From: a bacterium
GTDB taxonomy: Bacteria; Patescibacteriota; Patescibacteriia; 2-12-FULL-60-25
Assembly: GCA_024654265.1 (NCBI GenBank)
Contig: JANLIO010000005.1
Span: forward strand, 1-33,120
DNA: 33,120 bases
Direction: 5' to 3'
Shown: positions 23,160-30,613 of the stretch, one piece after another
Numbering within the stretch: the first letter of the stretch is position 1
Layout: every line of letters starts with the position of its first letter
Position numbers and translations under genes: made by a program
Notes under the pieces: model-generated
The model's input: the letters and a program-made list of their open reading frames with translations, nothing else
Told to the model about the DNA's origin: nothing
Databases searched by the model: none

Positions 23160-23281
23160 TACAATGGAGACACGTCAAGATTCGTCGCGCTCCTTTTAAA
23201 CCCACCCAACTCACTCATGGCGAACGACGACGCAAAACATTACTGCATTTGAAAGGCACCCCGGATGACGGGGTGTTTTTC
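23160..23281 (+). ncRNA. Possible short leader transcript with a 11-residue ORF and a terminator
   Basis: TACAAT (23160-23165) could start a roughly 110-nt RNA that contains a tiny ORF (23217-23252, MANDDAKHYCI) and ends in the terminator hairpin CACCCCG/CGGGGTG with five T (23257-23280). The -35 is poor. It could be a small RNA or an attenuator, or only the tail of the upstream transcript. Confidence 0.3.
23257..23280 (+). terminator. Intrinsic terminator before the LytR_C gene
   Basis: CACCCCG (23257?-23263) and CGGGGTG (23269-23275) around GATGA, then TTTTT. The next promoter's -10 starts nine bases further on. Confidence 0.8.
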
Positions 23282-23288
23282 ATTGTGC

Positions 23289-23294
23289 TATACT
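23289..23294 (+). promoter_or_regulatory. -10 box predicting a leaderless LytR_C mRNA
   Basis: TATACT ends 6 nt before the ATG at 23301. No Shine-Dalgarno site can fit, because the terminator hairpin lies just upstream. The -35 is weak (TGACGG at 23266-23271). Confidence 0.55.
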
Positions 23295-23300
23295 TTACCC

Positions 23301-24056
23301 ATGGCAAAGAAAACAACTACGAATAAAAAAGAGGTGGCCTCAGCAGTGGAGAAGGCTCCAACATCGCTTGTCGTTGCATGGGTCGGAATTGGCCTTCTCA
23401 TCACGATCATTCTTGTCGGGGTGGTAATTGGTCCACTTCGGTTAAAGCAGTCTGCTACGGAGGCTCCAAGTGTTGAGATGAGCCTGTTGGAAAAGATTGG
23501 TCGACATATTGCTATACCGACTGATGAGGATCCAACAATCGCCCGAGTGGAAGATGTGGAATCCATGCGACAAAACAACCCAACGTTTTATGAGAATGCC
23601 TCAGAAGGAGACGCTTTAGTTGTTTGGTCGAATTTGGCGGTTCTTTATTCAGAAGATAAAGATCTTGTCCTTTCAGTTCTCCCGTTAGAGTTAGGATCGG
23701 CTGATAAAGTGATTGTAGAAAAGAAAGACGAGGCTGAAATTGCTGTCGATTTGCTTAAAAATGAGCAAGAATTGGTAAAAATTGAAGTTTTAAATGGTAC
23801 GTACGTTGCTGGTTTAGCTCGTGTTGCCAACGATTCACTAGAAGAACAGGGCTTTACAACGATGCGACCTCGCGATGCTCGGCATAAAGGATATGAAAAA
23901 TCTATCATTATAAAGAGAATTGATCAGGATTTGCCTGAAATAATGAGTTTATTGCAGGAACAATTTGGAGCAGAGGTTGTAGACCTCCCTGAAGCAGAAA
24001 CGATTATTAACGGTGATATCATTGTTATCCTTGGTAGCAATTATCCACTCGAGTGA
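23301..24056 (+). CDS. Membrane-anchored protein with a LytR_C-type domain
   Basis: 251 residues from MAKKTTTNKK. The frame is open further upstream, but that stretch is the terminator, so this ATG is preferred. A transmembrane helix spans about 22-45 (LVVAWVGIGLLITIILVGVVIG). A linker and a small domain (about 80-135, DVESMRQNNPTFYENASEGDALVVWSNLAVLYS) follow. The C-terminal 158-247 (LVKIEVLNGTYVAGLARVANDSLEEQGFTT) is the LytR_C (LytR cell-envelope C-terminal) fold. The catalytic LCP domain that attaches glycopolymers is missing, so it is probably an accessory envelope protein. It ends just before a DnaA-box pair and a terminator. Confidence 0.83.
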   Translation: MAKKTTTNKKEVASAVEKAPTSLVVAWVGIGLLITIILVGVVIGPLRLKQSATEAPSVEMSLLEKIGRHIAIPTDEDPTIARVEDVESMRQNNPTFYENASEGDALVVWSNLAVLYSEDKDLVLSVLPLELGSADKVIVEKKDEAEIAVDLLKNEQELVKIEVLNGTYVAGLARVANDSLEEQGFTTMRPRDARHKGYEKSIIIKRIDQDLPEIMSLLQEQFGAEVVDLPEAETIINGDIIVILGSNYPLE

Positions 24057-24067
24057 AGTTATCCACA
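24041..24067 (+). promoter_or_regulatory. Pair of DnaA-box-like sites
   Basis: TTATCCACT (24041-24049, one mismatch) and TTATCCACA (24059-24067, perfect), 18 bp apart. TGTGCATAG follows at about 24071, a near match on the opposite strand. No origin gene (dnaA, dnaN) is nearby. Confidence 0.35.
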
Positions 24068-24102
24068 GTTTGTGCATAGGCTTGATATTTGAAGAAAAGA
24101 TT

Positions 24103-24132
24103 AAAAATAGCTCAACCATGGGCTATTTTTAT
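24103..24132 (+). terminator. Terminator of the LytR_C gene
   Basis: AAAAATAGC (24103-24111) pairs with GCTATTTTT (24122-24130), nine base pairs. Confidence 0.8.
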
Positions 24133-24206
24133 ATATGTACGATTCTTTCTATAATGTGTGTATGCCCTGAAACCATCAGGGAGCAAATTGTTCGGTTCAT
24201 TCGTGC

Positions 24207-24235
24207 TTGTGAACCAAACCATTCCCTTTTACAAT
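24207..24235 (+). promoter_or_regulatory. Promoter predicting a leaderless endonuclease Q-like mRNA
   Basis: TTGTGA (24207-24212), 17-bp spacer, TACAAT (24230-24235), then 6 nt to the ATG at 24242. Confidence 0.65.
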
Positions 24236-24241
24236 TCACGC

Positions 24242-25483
24242 ATGCGAATCATTATCGACTTTCACCTTCACTCGAAATGGTCGCGAGCGTGTTCAAAAGA
24301 TCTCACTATCCCGAATATCGCTCATGCGTGCGAGCGAAAGGGGATACATTTTTGCGGGACCTCCGATGCTTTTCATCCCGCGTGGAGAAAGGAAATAGGC
24401 ACTGAGCTTGAGGAGCTCGGCAATGGCGCCTTTCAATTGCGCGATGGGCGATCGCGTACTCGCTTCCTACTCTCAACCGAGATCTCCTGTATCTACAAAC
24501 GAGGCGGTCGTGTCCGACGTGTACATCACGTTCTGCTCTTTCCAAGTCTCATGGCTTTGGATCGTCTCACACAGAAGTTAACTGACCGAGGTTGTAACCT
24601 GAAAAGTGATGGTCGTCCTATTGTCGGTATTGACTCCGAGGATTTATTGAAAATGGCACTCGAAGTTGATCCTGAAATTCTGCTCATTCCTGCACATGTG
24701 TGGACCCCGTGGTTTGCACTGTTCGGATCAAAATCCGGATTTGATTCAATTGAAGAATGTTTTGGCGAGATGTCAAAGTATATCTATGCAATTGAGACAG
24801 GTCTGTCCTCTGATCCAAAGATGAACGCAAGACTTTCTGCGCTTGATTCTGTTCTTTTGGTTTCGAATTCTGACGCTCATTCATTGAGAAATCTTGGGCG
24901 TGAAGCAAATGTTTTTGAAATGTCTGAGCCTTCATACGACGAGCTACGTCGTATTTTGGTTCAGCACGATCGAAAATCTTTTATTGAAACAATTGAATTT
25001 TTTCCTGAAGAAGGAAAATATTTTGCCGACGGACATCGATCTTGTCAGTTTTGGTGCGCACCAGAGAAAACGAAGAAGCTTGGTAATCTATGTCCAACTT
25101 GTGGAAAGCCTCTTACCATTGGTGTTGCAAATCGAATAAATGAAATCGCGGATCGTTTTGATCATCTTGATGCGTACATACAACCGCACCGTTCAATTAT
25201 TCCACTTGCTGAAATAATTTCATCCGTCGTTGGAGTTGGCGTTCAGTCAAAAAAAGTAAGAACTGAATATGATCGCATTGTTTCAGACGAACGTTCTGAA
25301 TTCGATGTCCTTCTTCATACTTCATCTGAGGATCTAAAGCGTACAACATCTCCAGAAATTGCTGAGGCGATTATGATGACACGTGAGGGCAACGTTGATG
25401 TAAAACCCGGATATGACGGCGAATTTGGCGTTATTACGCCTCATATGACGGGTGGTTTATCCATTCGAAATCGCTTTTTGTAA
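24242..25483 (+). CDS. Endonuclease Q-like PHP-domain protein
   Basis: 413 residues from MRIIIDFHLHSKWSRA, where family homology begins. An N-terminal PHP domain (1-240) keeps the metal ligands: H8 and H10 (FHLH), D42 and H45 (SDAFH), E80 (STEIS), H95-H96, H152 (PAHVWTPWFALFG), D211 and H213 (NSDAHS). A zinc finger follows (C268, C272, C284, C287; CPTCGKPLTIGVANRINEIADR), then a helical C-terminal domain. This order is that of archaeal and bacterial EndoQ, which nicks DNA 5' of uracil, hypoxanthine or abasic sites. Relatives are sometimes misnamed UvrD. It stands alone with its own promoter and terminator. Confidence 0.88.
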   Translation: MRIIIDFHLHSKWSRACSKDLTIPNIAHACERKGIHFCGTSDAFHPAWRKEIGTELEELGNGAFQLRDGRSRTRFLLSTEISCIYKRGGRVRRVHHVLLFPSLMALDRLTQKLTDRGCNLKSDGRPIVGIDSEDLLKMALEVDPEILLIPAHVWTPWFALFGSKSGFDSIEECFGEMSKYIYAIETGLSSDPKMNARLSALDSVLLVSNSDAHSLRNLGREANVFEMSEPSYDELRRILVQHDRKSFIETIEFFPEEGKYFADGHRSCQFWCAPEKTKKLGNLCPTCGKPLTIGVANRINEIADRFDHLDAYIQPHRSIIPLAEIISSVVGVGVQSKKVRTEYDRIVSDERSEFDVLLHTSSEDLKRTTSPEIAEAIMMTREGNVDVKPGYDGEFGVITPHMTGGLSIRNRFL

Positions 25484-25505
25484 GAATTATTGAAATTTGT
25501 ATTTT

Positions 25506-25557
25506 AAAGCCACGTACGCAATTAAGACGATCGTCATAATTACGTACGTGGCTTTTT
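25506..25557 (+). terminator. Terminator of the endonuclease Q-like gene
   Basis: AAAGCCACGTACG (25506-25518) pairs with CGTACGTGGCTTT (25543-25555), 13 bp, enclosing a second palindrome (GACGATCGTC), then T. Confidence 0.85.
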
Positions 25558-25560
25558 GAT

Positions 25561-25591
25561 AAAAAATACACCACATTGAGTGGTGTATTTT
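25561..25591 (-). terminator. Terminator of the histone-like gene
   Basis: AAAATACACCAC (25563-25574) pairs with GTGGTGTATTTT (25580-25591) around five bases; on the minus strand it is followed by a T run. Confidence 0.85.
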
Positions 25592-25613
25592 CCTCCTGGG
25601 ATCCAAGGAAGTC

Positions 25614-25820
25614 TTAACGCTTCTTTTTACGCTTTGCAGCTGGCTTTCGCTTCGCTACCTTCTTGGCAGGCTTTCGCTTCGCTACTTTCTTTTTCGCTGG
25701 CTTTCGCTTTGCGACTTTTTTAGCAGCTGGCTTTCGCTTTGCGACTTTCTTCGCTGGCTTTCGCTTTGCGACTTTTTTAGCAGCTGGCTTTCGCTTTGCT
25801 GTTTTCTTTTTTGCAGGCAT
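25614..25820 (-). CDS. Histone H1-like basic protein
   Basis: 68 residues from MPAKKKTAK; GAGGTG sits six bases before this ATG, whereas the upstream extension looks non-coding. Almost the whole protein is a repeat of KPAAKKVAKR and KPAKKVAKR units, ending KRKKKR. Lys, Ala, Arg and Pro dominate, as in the H1/Hc1/AlgP-type tails that bind and compact DNA non-specifically. The DNA repeats reflect the protein repeat. Function as a nucleoid protein is inferred from composition. Confidence 0.85.
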   Translation of the reverse strand: MPAKKKTAKRKPAAKKVAKRKPAKKVAKRKPAAKKVAKRKPAKKKVAKRKPAKKVAKRKPAAKRKKKR

Positions 25821-25961
25821 ATATTCACCTCGCTTTCTATTTTGTTTCGTTTCGAATTTTTTTTCGAATACGATGTCCACATATATTAATTCGTGAACTA
25901 CAAAAAGTATAACATGAATAATAAAATAATTGTCAAAAAATAAAACAAGTGTCAACAGTTG

Positions 25962-26870
25962 TTACGCACGTGTTGATAAAAAAATTTTCTTTTTTGTTTT
26001 TTGTATCAACAAATCTTTTTCAAGACGTGTAAGCATTCGTTCCAACCATGCCGAATCTTCCTGTTCAGAAAATGTTTCATCAATTTTTTTTCCAAGTGTT
26101 GAAATAAGAATTGCGTCATTCGAAATGCACGCAAGAATACGTCCGCGGTATATCCGATCGGGAAACGGTTTGTTGAGATGATGTTTTTCCATTCCTTTTT
26201 TTTGTGGAGTGTGATCATTAAATGACACACCTTTTTTTTGCGCACGACATGTACTCTTCAGGGGACATTGCGAACAGTTTGGATTTTTTGTTGTACAGAT
26301 GAGAGAACCTAAATCCATAAAAGCGGGCGCAATTTCCCATGTTTTTCCTTTTTTTGGGATGTATTTTTTAAGTGCGCGGTGAACACGTTCGTGATCCGTT
26401 TGTTGAGGGAACGCAATTCCACAAAACGCTCGACCTGCGACACGACGAACGTTTGTGTCGATTGCGATTGTTCGTTTGTGATTTACGAATCCCGCGAGCA
26501 CGGCACTTGTGTATGGTCCGACGCCGGGAAGTGCACGCCAAGAAATTTCATCTTGCGGAACACCTTCTTCAGTGACACGTCTCGCAGAATCACGAATCAT
26601 GATTGCGCGACGGTTGTACCCAAGTCCGGACCATGCACGAATCACGTTTGCATTTGATGCATCAGAAAGTTTTTTCCATGTCGGAAATATTTTTAACCAT
26701 GTTCTAAACTTGGGGATAACTCGATCGACTTGCGTCTGCTGTAACATGATTTCTGAAACAAAAATTTTGTATGCATCCGGATTTCTGTTTGCATCCATCA
26801 CATCACGCCACGGAAGTTTTCGTTTGTGCGTACGATACCAGCGAAGCAATTTTGCAATCGCATGATCCAT
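25962..26870 (-). CDS. mutY: A/G-specific adenine glycosylase with a shortened C-terminus
   Basis: 302 residues. MutY signatures: LPWRD near the N-terminus, SEIMLQQTQVDRVIPKF with the catalytic Glu, ALPGVGPYTSAVLAGF (helix-hairpin-helix), AIDTNVRRVAGR with the catalytic Asp, and the [4Fe-4S] loop C-x6-C-x2-C-x5-C (ICTTKNPNCSQCPLKSTC). It removes A mispaired with 8-oxoG. The C-terminal MutT-like domain is short (about 90 residues, with FPDRIYRGRILACIS) compared with the usual 130 or so. The ATG lies just after the stop of the upstream gene, so they share an operon. Confidence 0.94.
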   Translation of the reverse strand: MDHAIAKLLRWYRTHKRKLPWRDVMDANRNPDAYKIFVSEIMLQQTQVDRVIPKFRTWLKIFPTWKKLSDASNANVIRAWSGLGYNRRAIMIRDSARRVTEEGVPQDEISWRALPGVGPYTSAVLAGFVNHKRTIAIDTNVRRVAGRAFCGIAFPQQTDHERVHRALKKYIPKKGKTWEIAPAFMDLGSLICTTKNPNCSQCPLKSTCRAQKKGVSFNDHTPQKKGMEKHHLNKPFPDRIYRGRILACISNDAILISTLGKKIDETFSEQEDSAWLERMLTRLEKDLLIQKTKKKIFLSTRA

Positions 26871-26871
26871 A

Positions 26872-27573
26872 TTATTTAAATGTCATTGTTGCAAGAATAT
26901 CTTGAACGCGATTTTGTTTTCCAATTTTTCCTGAAGGATCGTGAATCCAAATTAAATGAGTCAGAACACCTTTTTGTTGAACGCGAAGGACATAGTTTGG
27001 ATCACTTTCGAGTTTCGTCTCTCCAAATACACCGGTAACAACACGATCTTGAATGAGAAACGATACGGTTGACGTTGTTATGAGCTGTGATTGCCAATCG
27101 CTCTCTTTTTCCGCGGAATAGGGGATGATTGAGAGCCACGTTGAATTTTCACGATCTTCCACGTCTGACGTGAGCTGTTGTTCTGAATTTTGAACTTCTT
27201 TTGCCCCTGCCGGAATTTTTAGAGAAATGCCAAGATCAACAGAAACGAGTTCGCTCCAACGATATGTTGTGTAGCTACTTGGGTATGTCAGTTGAACCGC
27301 AGATGCCATTAAAATTCGCTCTTCCTCAAGCGCTACGATTATCTTCTCCGCTCTCGTGACCTCGCCATTTGCCTCTTCAAGCTTCTTGTTTGCTTCCTCA
27401 ACAGCACGAAGGTTCTCTTCTCGAGCTATTTCCGCATTTTTTTGTGTTTCAACAAGACGATCCGCGAGATCTTTTCTATCGTGATTTGCTTTTGCAAGAA
27501 ATACGCCTATTCCGCCGGCCGTGACGAGTGCGCCCAATAGAATGCCGATGATAATCTGTGTTGCCCGTTTCAT
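26872..27573 (-). CDS. Membrane-anchored coiled-coil protein upstream of mutY
   Basis: 233 residues from MKRATQIIIGILLG. The frame stays open upstream, but that part runs into the tRNA-Ala gene, and a -10 box (TACAGT, 27580-27585) ends 6 nt before this ATG. Residues 7-27 are a membrane helix or uncleaved signal. About 30-88 is a coiled coil (DRLVETQKNAEIAREENLRAVEEANKKLEEANGEVTRAEK). The remainder is a beta-rich outer domain of about 130 residues (SVDLGISLKIPAGAKEV, WLSIIPYSAE). I recognise no family; the layout suits an envelope protein. Being cotranscribed with mutY is probably incidental. Confidence 0.75.
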   Translation of the reverse strand: MKRATQIIIGILLGALVTAGGIGVFLAKANHDRKDLADRLVETQKNAEIAREENLRAVEEANKKLEEANGEVTRAEKIIVALEEERILMASAVQLTYPSSYTTYRWSELVSVDLGISLKIPAGAKEVQNSEQQLTSDVEDRENSTWLSIIPYSAEKESDWQSQLITTSTVSFLIQDRVVTGVFGETKLESDPNYVLRVQQKGVLTHLIWIHDPSGKIGKQNRVQDILATMTFK

Positions 27574-27615
27574 GGGAAAACTGTAGCGGAAGGGAAAGGA
27601 GAGGGGAAGACGTGG

Positions 27616-27644
27616 TTGACAAGCCACCATTTTGACGATATGCT
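27616..27644 (+). promoter_or_regulatory. tRNA-Ala promoter
   Basis: TTGACA (27616-27621), 17-bp spacer, TATGCT (27639-27644); the tRNA starts 22 nt further on. Confidence 0.65.
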
Positions 27645-27665
27645 CCTCACGCGAAAATGACACAT

Positions 27666-27741
27666 GGGCCGTTAGCTTAGTTGGTAGAGCGCCGCGTTTG
27701 CAACGCGGAGGTCGTGGGTTCGAATCCCACACGGTCCACCA
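27666..27741 (+). tRNA. tRNA-Ala (UGC)
   Basis: Acceptor GGGCCGT (27666-27672) pairs with ACGGTCC (27731-27737) with one G-U; discriminator A and encoded CCA follow. The anticodon stem CCGCG/CGCGG encloses TTTGCAA, giving UGC. D-arm TTAGCTTAGTTGGTAGAGC and T-arm GTGGGTTCGAATCCCAC are standard. Confidence 0.97.
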
Positions 27742-27775
27742 TACAAAAACATCACATGAAGGGGTGTTTTTTTGT

Positions 27776-29206
27776 TTAGGCTGCTTGTTGTTGTTTTGGT
27801 ATGGGATCTTGCAAGGTATTTATTAAGAATCCCGGCATAAGATTGTCTGCTGTTTGAACTTTTGGCGGCCGACGGTTTTTTATAAGGTAATTAAGCCGTT
27901 CTGCAAAAGCACTCAGCTCCACTGATGCAATTTTTTCGTGAGGAAAAAGGAGTGCGAATGTTTCTTGCAATTGTTGATATCGAAGATCACGAGCGGATGA
28001 CTCGCCTTTTAGGTGTCGGTTAATACCTTCCGTGAGAAAACGTAGACCTTGCATTGACTCATCATCTAATTGCCAGTCTTCGTGTTGAAGCGCCACTTCA
28101 TAGGGAACTGAAACAATTATGTCCGGCATGACTGTTCCCTCGCCTAAATCAAGCGTTAGGCCCATTGAGTTTCCATTGTCAATCGCATAAAATTTTTCTC
28201 CGGCTTTGTCATACATGATGTTTCCAGTATTTCGATCTGAACTGTTTGTTAAATAATCAAAACAGGCAATTTGCATGAATGATTTTGCGGCGGGATGTTT
28301 GGGTCCGAGTATTAGGAGGTCCGTTAAAGTAAGGTAATCCAAAGTCCGTGGAGGTTTTTCTGGGTCAGTAGCTTGAACAGCTTCTTGTACAGACATAAGA
28401 TCATCTCCAACATTTTCTTGTCTAAAGACTGTCAAAGGAACAATATCCCATTGAATAAATTCATTTATTCGACTTGCGGCTAATTCACGGATTGGCAATG
28501 ATCCACTTTCAACGCCAAGTCGCCATGTAAGAAGATCAAGTGAATAGGGGAGCTCTTCAGCAGGAATATCATAACGCGTTGAGAACATCTCGTAATAATC
28601 TTCACGCTGATCATATCTATGAACAAAATCTTGAAGATCATCTGGTGCCTGTTTCTTTTTTGTTTCAAACCGTTTTTCCTCTTCATTCCATACTTGGTAC
28701 ACTTCGTATACAACGTTATCTGTAGGGTCCACTTGAAAAGCCGACTCATTACTTTTGGCTTTCACATAGGCGGTGGCAGGAGGAGGACCTTCGTATGTTC
28801 TTATGGAAATTCCATTTCGTCCTTTTTCCTCAGCATTTGTTATTTCTTTTTTTGAAGTTTCTGGGCTTTTTGCCAATGCTTGGATACGTAAGAATTTGTC
28901 TTCTGCTTTTTTTACTCCTTCTATAAATTTACCGACGTTTTGAAGCGACATTTCAAAGGGACGAGTCGTAAGTTTTGACGGATCAAGAAAAGTTTTTTTA
29001 TCAATTGATTGTGAAGCGATAAAAATTTCAAGATTTTTTTCACGTCTTTTTCTCTCTTCAATACTAAAATCCGCTTCAGATTTTTCAACGTTTTCTTCCG
29101 GATATTCTACTTCATCCGGTTCAATCTCTTCAATCTCTTCTCTTTTTTGCATCGAAGGTAATTCTTTCGCTGGGTCTGGCGTAGGTATTTTTTCAGGGAG
29201 TCCCAT
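27776..29206 (-). CDS. PI3/4-kinase-like (SCO1633/TIGR03843-type) protein kinase fold
   Basis: 476 residues. A long acidic N-terminus (1-125) precedes the kinase-like fold. AYVKAKSNESAF (146-157) may hold the nucleotide-binding Lys. IRELAASRINEFIQWDIVPLTVFRQ (239-263) matches the REvAAY...LGWdlVPPTvlR block of the SCO1633-like family. FDYLTNSSDRNTGNIMYD (316-333) is the catalytic loop with D324 and N329, and FYAIDNGNSMGL (339-350) holds the metal-binding IDNG. HipA-like proteins use similar loops. Substrate unknown: protein or small molecule. It starts 2 nt after a small gene and forms an operon with it. Confidence 0.75.
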   Translation of the reverse strand: MGLPEKIPTPDPAKELPSMQKREEIEEIEPDEVEYPEENVEKSEADFSIEERKRREKNLEIFIASQSIDKKTFLDPSKLTTRPFEMSLQNVGKFIEGVKKAEDKFLRIQALAKSPETSKKEITNAEEKGRNGISIRTYEGPPPATAYVKAKSNESAFQVDPTDNVVYEVYQVWNEEEKRFETKKKQAPDDLQDFVHRYDQREDYYEMFSTRYDIPAEELPYSLDLLTWRLGVESGSLPIRELAASRINEFIQWDIVPLTVFRQENVGDDLMSVQEAVQATDPEKPPRTLDYLTLTDLLILGPKHPAAKSFMQIACFDYLTNSSDRNTGNIMYDKAGEKFYAIDNGNSMGLTLDLGEGTVMPDIIVSVPYEVALQHEDWQLDDESMQGLRFLTEGINRHLKGESSARDLRYQQLQETFALLFPHEKIASVELSAFAERLNYLIKNRRPPKVQTADNLMPGFLINTLQDPIPKQQQAA

Positions 29207-29208
29207 AA

Positions 29209-29484
29209 TTAACTTTTTTTAATCGGTGATTGGCGAAATCTTTGGTATGGATTTTCTTGACGCAGTAATAGTCCAAGAAAGTGTTTCCCATCTTTTGGGA
29301 GAGTGGGTGTGGCTCTTGTGAGAGGAGTAGATGCGCCTACTCTTTCTAACGTCACTCGCATCGCTTCTGGCAGTCCGGAAAGATCTGCGGATCCATCTTC
29401 ATTTAATCCAATTCGAATTGGATCTTCAACTTCATTTCCTACAGCATCAATCGGGAAATAATAGACTTCTTTTATGTCTTCCAT
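29209..29484 (-). CDS. Small protein partner of the PI3/4-kinase-like gene
   Basis: 91 residues (MEDIKEVYYFPIDAVGNEVEDPIRIGLNEDGSADLSGLPEAMRVTLERVG...). Predicted beta-rich N-terminus and a basic C-terminus (PYQRFRQSPIKKS), soluble. It is the first gene of a two-gene operon, ending 2 nt before the kinase start. I recognise no family. The fixed, tight pairing with the kinase suggests a cognate substrate, adaptor or inhibitor, as inference only. Confidence 0.65.
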   Translation of the reverse strand: MEDIKEVYYFPIDAVGNEVEDPIRIGLNEDGSADLSGLPEAMRVTLERVGASTPLTRATPTLPKDGKHFLGLLLRQENPYQRFRQSPIKKS

Positions 29485-29492
29485 ATGCGGAT

Positions 29493-29521
29493 AGGATAGA
29501 TAAAAAACGCGCAGTTGTCAT
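29493..29521 (-). promoter_or_regulatory. Promoter predicting a leaderless kinase-operon mRNA
   Basis: Minus strand ATGACA (29516-29521), 17-bp spacer, TATCCT (29493-29498), then 8 nt to the ATG at 29484. Confidence 0.6.
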
Positions 29522-29578
29522 CCGTTGTGGATTTAACGTGCGCGTTTTCTTTTCTTTCGAATGAAGAATTTACAAATT

Positions 29579-30562
29579 CTACACCTTCGTTGGATTTAAC
29601 GGCTTTTTTCCTGATAGAACGGCGATGATGTTTTTCGCCGCGATCAGGCTCATTTCCTCTCGCGCTTCGATTGTTGCGCTTGCTGTGTGTGGCGTGAGAA
29701 TAACGTTATTCATTTTGCGAAGTTCGTACGAATCTTTCGGGTCGCAGTCAATGAGTGGCTCGCATTCATACACGTCCAATCCTGCGCCACCGATGTCTCC
29801 GCGTGCGAGCGCTTTAACGAGCGCTTTTTCATCGACAACGGGTCCGCGCGATGTATTGACGAGAAATGCTGTTTTCTTCATCATTTTGAGTTCTTTTGTG
29901 CTGATGAGGTGTCGTGTCGTTGGGAGGAGGGGAACATGGAGTGATACAAAATCCGCTTCCTTTAAGAGCTGTTCCTTGGATCGGTACTTTGCCTGCATTT
30001 TCTTTTCGAGATCCGGATTGCGTTTAATATCTGAGTAGATAATTTTCAAACCAAAGCCATCATGCATGCGACGTGCAATGGCGACACCGATATTCCCCGT
30101 TCCAATGATGCCGAGTGTCTTGCCAATGACGTCGGTTCCAAGAAGCATTTTTGGCCCCCATCCACGATATTTCCCTGCGCGTGTAAAGTCATCTGCTTCG
30201 ACGATGCGATGAGCAAGACCAAACATGAGTGCAATCGCGTGCTCAGCGACAGCTTCGGAGACTTTTGCGGATGGTGTGTTTGTAACGATGATTCCGCGCT
30301 TTTTTGCTGATTTCAAATCAATATTATCAAAACCAACCGCATAGTTCGCAACCATCTTCAATTGAGCGCCGGCCGATTCAAACACGTCGTCATCTATTTT
30401 TTCGGTAAGAAGTGAGAGGATCGCATCAGCTCCTTGCACACCCCGAAGAAGTTCTTTGCGTGGAATTTTTTGGTCTTTCGGATAAATTGTGACGGTGTAT
30501 CCTTTTTTCTTGAGTTCCTTAATTCCGGATTCGGGGATAGCTCGTGTGACAAAGATATTCAT
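29579..30562 (-). CDS. D-2-hydroxyacid dehydrogenase (glyoxylate/hydroxypyruvate reductase family)
   Basis: 327 residues, normal length. The NAD(P) Rossmann loop is GKTLGIIGTGNIGVAIARR. Substrate-site sequence YAVGFDNIDLKSAKKRGIIVTNTP is well conserved. The catalytic triad is present: Arg in VNTSRGPVVDE, Glu in GLDVYECEP and His in LTPHTASAT. It interconverts 2-keto and D-2-hydroxy acids using NAD(P)H in the cytosol; glyoxylate/hydroxypyruvate is the best guess and D-lactate or phosphoglycerate are alternatives. The upstream 50 bp contain a short run of GAATTTA-type repeats (30568-30596). It follows a PfkB kinase gene on the same strand, perhaps one operon. Confidence 0.92.
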   Translation of the reverse strand: MNIFVTRAIPESGIKELKKKGYTVTIYPKDQKIPRKELLRGVQGADAILSLLTEKIDDDVFESAGAQLKMVANYAVGFDNIDLKSAKKRGIIVTNTPSAKVSEAVAEHAIALMFGLAHRIVEADDFTRAGKYRGWGPKMLLGTDVIGKTLGIIGTGNIGVAIARRMHDGFGLKIIYSDIKRNPDLEKKMQAKYRSKEQLLKEADFVSLHVPLLPTTRHLISTKELKMMKKTAFLVNTSRGPVVDEKALVKALARGDIGGAGLDVYECEPLIDCDPKDSYELRKMNNVILTPHTASATIEAREEMSLIAAKNIIAVLSGKKPLNPTKV

Positions 30563-30613
30563 AGAGGGGAATTTAGAATTTAGAATGTTGAATTTGGAAG
30601 AGGGTGCGAGTGG

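Noticed and set aside
23087..24067. Chromosomal origin of replication
   Set aside because: Only two perfect DnaA boxes 1 kb apart, no AT-rich unwinding element next to them and no dnaA or dnaN.
25663..25896. Plus-strand 77-residue FAxFF-rich frame opposite the histone-like gene
   Set aside because: It is the antisense of the Lys/Ala repeats and has no start signal; the minus strand has GAGGTG and a typical basic protein.
26224..26245. CACACCTTTTTT as a further copy of the inverted-repeat core
   Set aside because: It lies in mutY coding sequence, lacks the CCC start and has no inverted partner nearby.
27573..27732. N-terminal extension of the membrane coiled-coil gene
   Set aside because: It would read antisense through tRNA-Ala; a membrane-helix start and a -10 box mark 27573.
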